Source: an uncultured Olsenella sp.
Lineage (GTDB): Bacteria; Actinomycetota; Coriobacteriia; Coriobacteriales; Atopobiaceae
Assembly: GCA_900314535.1 (NCBI GenBank)
Contig: OMVT01000023.1
Location: 1-36,474 of the forward strand
Length of the DNA: 36,474 nucleotides
Direction: 5' to 3'
Positions 31,165 through 36,474 of this stretch are shown here, one piece after another; the first letter of the stretch is position 1, and each line of letters opens with the position of its first letter. A model generated the notes under the pieces. It searched no databases, was not told where the DNA came from, and worked only from the letters and a program-made list of their open reading frames with translations. The translations under genes were made by a program, and so were the position numbers.

Positions 31165-31341
31165 GGCTCCACCATACCTTTCCGAGAAGGGACCTGATGC
31201 GGAACAGCCATGACCGAATGCGCATATCCTGGCCCTGCGTCAAGCCATCAAGATCCAATCTGCAATACTTGCCCCATACTACCTCAGGCCACACCCGCTC
31301 ACGCCACGGACCAGGGCCTGTACAACAAGAAAGGTTCCGAA

Positions 31342-33192
31342 ATGTCTTTTGCATCGCTCTATCCGCGCATCACGCGCACCCGCCGCATCGAGGACCTCTC
31401 GGGCGTCTGGGACTTCCAGTTCGATCCCGAGCGCCAGGGAGTCTCCCAGGGGTGGGCCACAGGCCTCCCCGACCCGATCGAGATGCCGGTGCCTGCCAGC
31501 TTCAACGACATCTTCACCGACAAGGCGAGCCGCGAGTACTACGACGACTTCTGGTATCTCAGGAAGGTCTTCATCCCCGGCGAGTGGCAGGACAAGGAGC
31601 TCGACATCCGCTTCGATGCCGCGACGCACCGTGCACGGGTCTTCGTGAACGGGGACGAGGTCGCCTCCCACGAAGGGGGCTTCACGCCCTTCGTGGCCCA
31701 TCTCAATGGGCACGTGCGGTTCAACGACTGGAATACGGTCGCCGTCCTTGTCAACAACGAGCTCACTGAGCAAACCATCCCCTGTGGCGGCACGGCGACG
31801 CTGCGCGATGGCACAAAGATCTGCGCGCCCTACTTCGACTTCTTCAACTACAGCGGCCTGAACCGCACGGTACGCCTGCTTGCCACCCCGAAAGAGCGCA
31901 TCGAGGACTTTGCGGTCACGACCCAGATCGTGCCCCAGGCAGACGGTGGCTCCACAGCCCGTGTCAGCTACACGGTGCGCACGACAGGCACCCACCGCGT
32001 CGAGGTGCATGTCCTCGACGAGGATGGAGACGAGGTCGCCTCGGCTGCAGGCTCTGCTGGCACGATCGAGATTGAATCTGCCCATCTCTGGAACCTGCGC
32101 GCTGCCTATCTCTACACCTTCCGCACACAGATCTGGGACGATGACACGCTCGTCGACGAGTGGTACGACGAGATCGGTCTCAGGACCGTCGAGATCTCGC
32201 ACCGCCAAATCCTCGTCAATGGCCATCCGGTCTACCTCAAGGGCTTCGGGCGCCACGAGGATTCGCCGGTCCATGGCAGGGGCACGGATCCTGTCGTGAA
32301 TCACCGCGACTTCGAGCTCCTGAAGTGGATGGGCGCAAACTCCTTCCGCACGAGCCACTACCCCTATGCGGAGGAGCAGCTCTACGAAGCCGACCGCGAA
32401 GGCTTCTTCGTAATCGACGAGGTAGCCGCTGTCGGCATGCTGCGCTCGACCAAGAACTTCGCCGATGCCACGACCAAGGCGCAGGGCGCCACCTTCTTCG
32501 ACGATCCTGCCGTGCAGGAAAAGACCCTGCCGGCACATCTTGCGGCTGTGGAAGAGCTCATCGAGCGCGACAAGCGCCATGCAAGCGTCTGTGCCTGGTC
32601 GCTCTTCAACGAGCCCGACTTCTCCTCCGAGGCAGCCGTCCCCTACGCCGAGAAGGTCTTTGCCCGCGCCCTCGAGCTCGACCCGCAGAAGCGTCCGCGC
32701 AGCTACACGAATGTCACCCGGTGCCGTGCCGGCATCGACAAATGCACCCATCTTGCCGACTTCATGATGCTCAACCGCTATGACGGGTGGTATGTGTCAG
32801 GCGGCCCGCGCATCCAGGATGCCGAGCAGATCCTTATAGAGGAGCTCCACAAGTGGGAGGAGCTCGAGCCTGACAAGCCCTTCATGTTCACCGAGTACGG
32901 CACCGATACCATGGCAGGAGTGCACAAGCTGCCGAGCGTCATGTGGAGCGAGGAGTACCAGCTCGAGTTCTTCGAGGTCCAGCACAGGATCTTCGACTCC
33001 TTCGACTGGATCTGCGGAGAGCAGCCCTGGAACCTCTGCGATTTCCAGACCACCGAGGGCATCATGAGAGTCGATGGCAACAGGAAGGGCGCCTTCACCC
33101 GCGACCGCCAGCCCAAGGCCGTTGCCTTCCTTCTGAGGAAGCGCTGGCTCGCAAAGCCCGACTACTCGGATGGCTTCGTCCCCGAACGCTGA
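31342..33192 (+). CDS. uidA: Beta-glucuronidase (GH2)
   Basis: A 616-residue GH2 enzyme. ATG 31342 has AAAGG seven bases upstream. The N-terminal jelly-roll domain (DLSGVWDFQFDP, WYLRKVFIPGEW, HEGGFTPFVAHL) is followed by an Ig-like domain and the TIM barrel from ~285. Acid/base is Glu424 in SLFNEPDF; the nucleophile is Glu518 in FTEYGTD. The Asn-x-Lys motif that recognises the glucuronate carboxylate is present as NRKGAFTRDRQPK (Asn580, Lys582), which separates glucuronidases from galactosidases. The segment after VIDEVAAVG is long, as in Loop-1 gut enzymes. It has no signal peptide, so it acts in the cytosol on imported glucuronides. A strong terminator follows. Confidence 0.94.
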   Translation: MSFASLYPRITRTRRIEDLSGVWDFQFDPERQGVSQGWATGLPDPIEMPVPASFNDIFTDKASREYYDDFWYLRKVFIPGEWQDKELDIRFDAATHRARVFVNGDEVASHEGGFTPFVAHLNGHVRFNDWNTVAVLVNNELTEQTIPCGGTATLRDGTKICAPYFDFFNYSGLNRTVRLLATPKERIEDFAVTTQIVPQADGGSTARVSYTVRTTGTHRVEVHVLDEDGDEVASAAGSAGTIEIESAHLWNLRAAYLYTFRTQIWDDDTLVDEWYDEIGLRTVEISHRQILVNGHPVYLKGFGRHEDSPVHGRGTDPVVNHRDFELLKWMGANSFRTSHYPYAEEQLYEADREGFFVIDEVAAVGMLRSTKNFADATTKAQGATFFDDPAVQEKTLPAHLAAVEELIERDKRHASVCAWSLFNEPDFSSEAAVPYAEKVFARALELDPQKRPRSYTNVTRCRAGIDKCTHLADFMMLNRYDGWYVSGGPRIQDAEQILIEELHKWEELEPDKPFMFTEYGTDTMAGVHKLPSVMWSEEYQLEFFEVQHRIFDSFDWICGEQPWNLCDFQTTEGIMRVDGNRKGAFTRDRQPKAVAFLLRKRWLAKPDYSDGFVPER

Positions 33193-33221
33193 GAGAGCTG
33201 CTGTAGCAGCGTGATGTATCC

Positions 33222-33268
33222 AAGGAGCCCTGCTGGCCCATGCCGGCAGGGCTCCTTGTCCTGTCCTT
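33222..33268 (+). terminator. Terminator after the beta-glucuronidase gene
   Basis: AAGGAGCCCTGCTGG (33222-33236) pairs with CCGGCAGGGCTCCTT (33243-33257) around CCCATG, with one G-U pair, followed by GTCCTGTCCTT. Confidence 0.85.
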
Positions 33269-33318
33269 GGCCAGGAGCTCTGCGCGCCTGCACAGGGGCT
33301 CCCTGTGGCCTGCTACGC

Positions 33319-33467
33319 CTGTTTAATAAACCGTTTTGCCACTAGCCCGATGAGATGCATAGGCATCCTTTCTGCATAACACGTGGCTGATACCAAACTT
33401 TCCAGGCAATTTCTCTGGATCAGGCATTTGCTCTCTTGCAAGTTTGCAAAACTGGTTTACTATCAGA
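33319..33467 (+). promoter_or_regulatory. Two TGGTTTA-type operator sites upstream of the SDR-isomerase operon
   Basis: CTGTTTAATAAACCG (33319-33333) matches the lacI-upstream site TGGTTTACTAAACCA at 11 of 15 positions. TGGTTTACTATCAGA (33453-33467) matches its first ten positions fully. Between them, TTGCAAGTTTGCAA (about 33437-33450) is a near-palindrome. The set lies within 200 bases of the start at 33513. The LacI-type protein encoded at 35150 is the likely binder. Confidence 0.6.
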
Positions 33468-33512
33468 ATTGCACAGCAGGAACGCTGATATGAGACCTCT
33501 AGGAGGATATGG

Positions 33513-34331
33513 ATGGAAGAGAGATTCGACCCCCAGAAGAGCTTCTCCCTCGAGGGGAAGCTTGCCCTCGTGACCGGTGCCACCTACGGCATCGGCTTTG
33601 CCATCGCGACGGCGCTTGCACAGGCTGGCGCCAAGATCGCCTTCAATGACCGTCGCCAGGAGCGCATCGACGAGGCGGAGAAGAAGTATAAGGAGCTCGG
33701 CATCACAGCCCATGGCTTCGTAGCCGATGTCACGGTCGAGGAGCAGGTCAAGGGCCTCATGGACAAGATCTTTGAGACCTTCGGCACGACACCTGACATC
33801 CTCGTGAACAATGCCGGCATCATCAAGCGCATCCCGATGCTCGACATGTCCGTCGAGGACTACCGCCAGGTCGTCGATATCGACCTCGTCGGACCGTTCA
33901 TCATGGCAAAGGCATGCATCCCGGGCATGATCGAGAAGGGCCACGGCAAGATCATCAACATCTGCTCGATGATGAGCGAGCTGGGACGTGAGACCATTGC
34001 CGGCTACACGGCAGCCAAGGGCGGCCTCAAGATGCTCACGAAGAACATCTGCTCCGAGTTCGGCGGCGCGAACATCCAGTGCAATGGCATCGGACCGGGC
34101 TACATCGCAACGCCGCAGACCGCCCCGCTGCGCGAGATCCAGCCTGATGGCTCCCGCCACCCGTTCGACCAGTTCATCTGTGCCAAGACGCCGGCAGGAC
34201 GCTGGGGCACGCCTGAGGACCTCAAGGGCCCGGCAGTCTTCCTTGCTTCCGACGCTTCGAACTTCGTGAACGGCCACATCCTCTATGTGGATGGCGGCAT
34301 CCTTGCCTACATCGGCAAGCAGCCGCAGTAG
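33513..34331 (+). CDS. SDR-family dehydrogenase, gluconate 5-dehydrogenase/KduD/DhuD-like
   Basis: A 272-residue short-chain dehydrogenase. ATG 33513 has AGGAGG six bases upstream. The cofactor motif is VTGATYGIG (TGxxxGIG at 21-28), the structural motif is NNAG, and the catalytic residues are Ser152, Tyr165 and Lys169 (SMMSELGRETIAGYTAAKGG). IGPGYIATPQT and HILYVDGGI close the fold. The sequence is of the type found as KduD, gluconate 5-dehydrogenase and the streptococcal DhuD, which reduce or oxidise keto-uronates. It is followed 76 bases later by an RpiB-fold isomerase, the same pairing as DhuD/DhuI. I infer it reduces the keto-uronate made by that isomerase. Confidence 0.82.
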   Translation: MEERFDPQKSFSLEGKLALVTGATYGIGFAIATALAQAGAKIAFNDRRQERIDEAEKKYKELGITAHGFVADVTVEEQVKGLMDKIFETFGTTPDILVNNAGIIKRIPMLDMSVEDYRQVVDIDLVGPFIMAKACIPGMIEKGHGKIINICSMMSELGRETIAGYTAAKGGLKMLTKNICSEFGGANIQCNGIGPGYIATPQTAPLREIQPDGSRHPFDQFICAKTPAGRWGTPEDLKGPAVFLASDASNFVNGHILYVDGGILAYIGKQPQ

Positions 34332-34337
34332 CGCCAC

Positions 34338-34370
34338 GAGGCGGGTGCCTCTCCCCCTGGTGCCCGCCTC
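34338..34370 (+). other. Intra-operon hairpin between the SDR and isomerase genes
   Basis: GAGGCGGG (34338-34345) and CCCGCCTC (34363-34370) form a perfect 8-bp stem. CCTCAGAAC follows with no T-run, so it is more likely to stabilise or partly attenuate the message than to end it. Confidence 0.5.
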
Positions 34371-34407
34371 CCTCAGAACAACCTTCAAGCATGAAAGGCA
34401 CACCATC

Positions 34408-35046
34408 ATGAGAATCGCCCTTATCAACGAGAACAGCCAGGCAGCAAAGAACGCAATGATCGAGAAGGCACTGCGCAAGGTTGTCGAGCCGATGGGACAT
34501 AAGGTCTTCAACTACGGCATGTATGCCGCAGACGATGCTGCCCAGCTCACCTATGTCCAGAACGGCATCCTTGCCGCAACGCTTCTGAACGGCAAGGCAG
34601 CAGACTATGTGGTCACCGGCTGCGGCACGGGCGAAGGCGCCATGCTCGCGCTCAACTCCTTCCCCGGCGTCATCTGCGGACATGTCGAGGACCCGCTCGA
34701 TGCCTACACGTTCGCGCAGATCAATGACGGCAACGCTGTCGCCATGCCCTTTGCCCTCAAGAACGGCTGGGGCCAGGAGCTCAACCTCGAGTACACGTTC
34801 GAGAAGCTCTTCGGCTTCGGCTCCGGCAATGGCTATCCGGCAGAGCGCGTCGAGCCCGAGCAGCGCAACAAGAAGATCCTCGATGCGGTGCGCGCCACAG
34901 CCTTCCGTCCGTTCCCGGAGCTGCTGCGTGACCTCGACCGCGACCTTGTGAAGGGCGCCTTCGCAGGCGAGCACTTCCAGGAGTACTTCTTCGCCGAGGC
35001 AACGGATGTCGAGGTCATTGCCGCCGTCAAGGAGATTCTTGCCTAG
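34408..35046 (+). CDS. RpiB/LacAB-family sugar isomerase, DhuI-like
   Basis: A 212-residue protein; ATG 34408 has AAAGG ten bases upstream. The start MRIALINENSQ and VVTGCGTGEGAMLALNSFPGVICGHVEDPLDAYTFAQINDGNAVAMP (in pieces) match the RpiB fold and its nucleotide-like phosphate loop. It is longer than RpiB (~150) because of a C-terminal extension with FRPFPELLRDLDRDLVK. As I recall, that longer form is seen in DhuI, which isomerises 4-deoxy-L-threo-5-hexosulose-uronate in streptococci. Its partner SDR is adjacent. The substrate here could be that compound or glucuronate released by the beta-glucuronidase. Both are inference. Confidence 0.8.
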   Translation: MRIALINENSQAAKNAMIEKALRKVVEPMGHKVFNYGMYAADDAAQLTYVQNGILAATLLNGKAADYVVTGCGTGEGAMLALNSFPGVICGHVEDPLDAYTFAQINDGNAVAMPFALKNGWGQELNLEYTFEKLFGFGSGNGYPAERVEPEQRNKKILDAVRATAFRPFPELLRDLDRDLVKGAFAGEHFQEYFFAEATDVEVIAAVKEILA

Positions 35047-35067
35047 CAGCTGCTGCAGAGCATCATC

Positions 35068-35113
35068 CATGGGACACGGGAAAGCAGGCCTTTTCCGTGT
35101 CCCATGCTATTAT
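35068..35113 (+). terminator. Terminator after the isomerase gene
   Basis: CATGGGACACGGGAAA (35068-35083) pairs with TTTTCCGTGTCCCATG (35091-35106) around GCAGGCC, with one G-U pair, followed by CTATTATT. The TATTAT at 35108-35113 may also serve as a -10 box for lacI. Confidence 0.8.
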
Positions 35114-35128
35114 TGGTTTACTAAACCA
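35114..35128 (+). promoter_or_regulatory. Perfect operator palindrome in front of the LacI-family gene
   Basis: TGGTTTA-C-TAAACCA is a perfect 7-bp inverted repeat with one central base, 21 bases before ATG 35150. Related sites lie at 33319 and 33453. This suggests the regulator controls itself and the upstream SDR-isomerase operon. Confidence 0.7.
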
Positions 35129-35149
35129 TTTGCATCCCAAGGAAGCACC

Positions 35150-36166
35150 ATGCCAGCCACCAAGAAGCGTGTCACGATCAACGAGATTGCCCGCCTTGCC
35201 GGAACTTCGAAGACGACGGTCTCCTTCTATCTCAATGGACACACCGACCGCATGTCAAAGGAGACCCATGACCGGATCGGCCAGGTCATCCGCGAGACCG
35301 GCTATAAGCCGAGCCCCTTGGCGCGCAGCATGAATGCAAAGCAGACCTATCTGATAGGCGTCGTCGTCGGCGACATCGCGAACCACTTCTCGAACCAGAT
35401 CGTGAAGGGCATCGATTCTGTGGCAAACGAGGCGGGATACCACCTTCTGATCTCGAGCTCGAATTTCGACCGCGACAACGAGCATGCCCTGATCGACCGT
35501 CTCATCTCGGTCGGGGTGGATGGCTTCATCGTGCAGCCGACCGCACGCTTCCGCGAAGTGGCAGAGGCAATCGGAAGCTCCGGCAAGAAGCTCGTCTTCT
35601 TCGACTCCAAGTACTACGACTACACGGCAAGCTGGGTCAAGACCGACAACTACGAGGCCACGAAGCGGGCCCTCTCCGAGGTTCTTGCCAAGGGCTACGA
35701 GCGCGTGCTCGTCGTGGCGGCAGAGCCGCAGCTTCTGAGCTCAAGGACCGAACGCCTCCAGGGCACGACCGATACGATCGAAGCTCTGGGTCTGCCCTCC
35801 GAGCACTTCGTGATTCCCGACAAGGGCGTGCCCCAAAAGGAGCTCACGGCATGGCTGCATGAGCAGCTCGACGAATGCACGGTTCCGACCCTGGTCTTCG
35901 CTCCGAACTGCTGGGCCCTGCCCGACATCTATGTCGCTATGCGCGACTTCTATAGGCGCATGCCGAAAGAGGTAGGCCTTCTGGGCTTCGACAACACCGA
36001 CTGGGCAGAAGTCGCCTCCCCGTCGGTCTCTGTCATCGCGCAGCCTGCCTTCAAGGAAGGCGTCGAGGCGGCAAAGATTCTCCTCGACCTCATCAGCGGC
36101 GCCGGAAAGATAGATCCGCACCAGGTCCTCCCCTGCACCGTGCAATGGGGACAGAGCACTTTGTAG
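35150..36166 (+). CDS. LacI-family transcriptional regulator
   Basis: A 338-residue regulator; ATG 35150 has AAGGAAG five bases upstream. The DNA-binding headpiece is VTINEIARLAGTSKTTVSFYLNG, then KETHDRIGQVIRETGYKPSPLARSM with the hinge. The periplasmic-binding-like domain has IGVVVGDIANHFSNQIVKGID, VDGFIVQPTARF, VFFDSKYYDYTASWVKTDN, and LLGFDNTDWAEVASPSVSVIAQP. The Trp/Tyr-rich ligand segment suggests a sugar or sugar-acid effector. It lies 3' of the dehydrogenase and isomerase genes and follows an operator shared with them, as RegR/KdgR-type regulators do in uronate loci. Confidence 0.93.
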   Translation: MPATKKRVTINEIARLAGTSKTTVSFYLNGHTDRMSKETHDRIGQVIRETGYKPSPLARSMNAKQTYLIGVVVGDIANHFSNQIVKGIDSVANEAGYHLLISSSNFDRDNEHALIDRLISVGVDGFIVQPTARFREVAEAIGSSGKKLVFFDSKYYDYTASWVKTDNYEATKRALSEVLAKGYERVLVVAAEPQLLSSRTERLQGTTDTIEALGLPSEHFVIPDKGVPQKELTAWLHEQLDECTVPTLVFAPNCWALPDIYVAMRDFYRRMPKEVGLLGFDNTDWAEVASPSVSVIAQPAFKEGVEAAKILLDLISGAGKIDPHQVLPCTVQWGQSTL

Positions 36167-36187
36167 TCCAATTGCCAGACTTATCCC

Positions 36188-36236
36188 ATGAAGCAGCCTC
36201 CTCTCCCTTCAGGAAAGGAGGCTGCTTCATTTTCTC
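36188..36236 (+). terminator. Strong terminator after the LacI-family gene
   Basis: ATGAAGCAGCCTCCT (36188-36202) and AGGAGGCTGCTTCAT (36216-36230) form a perfect 15-bp stem around a 13-base loop, followed by TTTCTC. It separates the gene from the convergent rRNA. Confidence 0.9.
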
Positions 36237-36372
36237 GCAGGCCTCTGAGTGCCAGGTCAGCGAGCGCACACGAGCGTTGTTTATCCATCTTTTCCAAGCT
36301 CAGCTATCGGCAGAAAGCAAGAGATGTTGGCTTGCATATCTTCGAAATCTTGGATTTTTGCAATCTATAGGA

Positions 36373-36474
36373 GATTGACTAGTACGGTCAATTAGTACCT
36401 CGTTTCCATCTACCGAGTACCGGCATTCCGACTATGGGGTACCAGCTGCCGGCCGATAGCCTCTTCTCCAGGGA
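36373..36474 (-). rRNA. rrl: 23S rRNA, 3' end (partial, 5' part beyond right edge)
   Basis: Read on the minus strand, the window edge contains TCCCTGGAGAAGAGGCTATC, a GGCCGGC segment, and then GAGGTACTAATTGACCG followed by TACTAGTCAATCTCC. The GGTACTAAT-x-x-(A/G)-CCG string near the end is the hallmark of the 3' terminus of bacterial 23S rRNA. The last bases, AGTCAATC, would pair with the 5' end of the molecule. The stretch before it is more diverged from the consensus I remember, so either the lineage is unusual or the copy is. The exact 3' end is approximate. No 5S gene is seen between here and the lacI terminator at 36188-36236. Confidence 0.68.

Noticed and set aside
31279..32751. Minus-strand open frame of ~490 codons opposite the beta-glucuronidase gene
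   Set aside because: Exact antisense of a well-supported GH2 gene, with no independent signals.
1..36474. CRISPR array, tRNA genes, insertion sequences, prophage attachment sites
   Set aside because: No regularly spaced repeats, no tRNA-like T-loop/acceptor pairs in the gaps, and no transposase or integrase coding were seen.

Overview
The window looks like the chromosome of a high-GC, host-associated actinobacterium. My best guess is class Coriobacteriia, near Olsenella/Atopobium/Collinsella. The reasons are G+C-rich coding sequence, strong GGAGG-type ribosome sites, a twin-arginine-like RR motif in all three intact solute-binding lipoproteins, and gut-type catabolism (beta-glucuronidase, PTS, uronate-type enzymes). 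The assignment rests on overall look, not on a database comparison.

Layout, left to right. (1) 1-3.5 kb: two divergent polar amino-acid ABC uptake pairs, each a binding lipoprotein plus a permease. The left permease runs off the edge and no ATPase is visible. (2) 3.5-7.1 kb: an accessory patch with a DUF262 plus HNH (GmrSD/type IV restriction-like) gene, a convergent tryptophan-rich protein built of two repeats, and a decayed gene with three in-frame stops. (3) 7.3-13.9 kb: two divergent MFS exporters, a GH25 muramidase, a SecB-like protein, a PhlG/phloretin-hydrolase-like zinc C-C hydrolase, an orphan PTS EIIA and small hypothetical genes. (4) 14-18 kb: the AmmeMemoRadiSam pair (MEMO-AMMECR1 fusion and its radical SAM partner), a small Cys-rich protein, an HxlR regulator and two thioredoxin-fold genes. 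(5) 18-24.7 kb: one six-gene operon on the minus strand joining a spermidine/putrescine-type ABC importer (order B-A-D-C) to adenine deaminase and a nucleoside hydrolase, suggesting purine nucleoside or nucleobase salvage. A pirin gene is divergent from it.

(6) 25.8-28.4 kb: a decayed region with no intact normal-sized gene. It holds a strong hairpin, a 24-codon hydrophobic small ORF with a good ribosome site, and an N-terminally truncated oligopeptide-binding gene. (7) 28.7-36.2 kb: a carbohydrate locus with a PTS EIIBC, an AraC regulator, a GH2 beta-glucuronidase with the Asn-x-Lys glucuronate motif, an SDR dehydrogenase and an RpiB-fold isomerase that resemble the DhuD/DhuI pair, and a LacI regulator. 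A repeated TGGTTTA-type operator lies before the dehydrogenase and the LacI gene. (8) The right edge holds, on the minus strand, what looks like the 3' end of a 23S rRNA gene, with no 5S gene between it and lacI.

The best candidates for something little described are the glucuronidase/DhuI/DhuD-like locus, the purine-linked Pot-type importer, the PhlG-like hydrolase, the restriction-like gene with its repeat-protein neighbour, and the 24-codon ORF.
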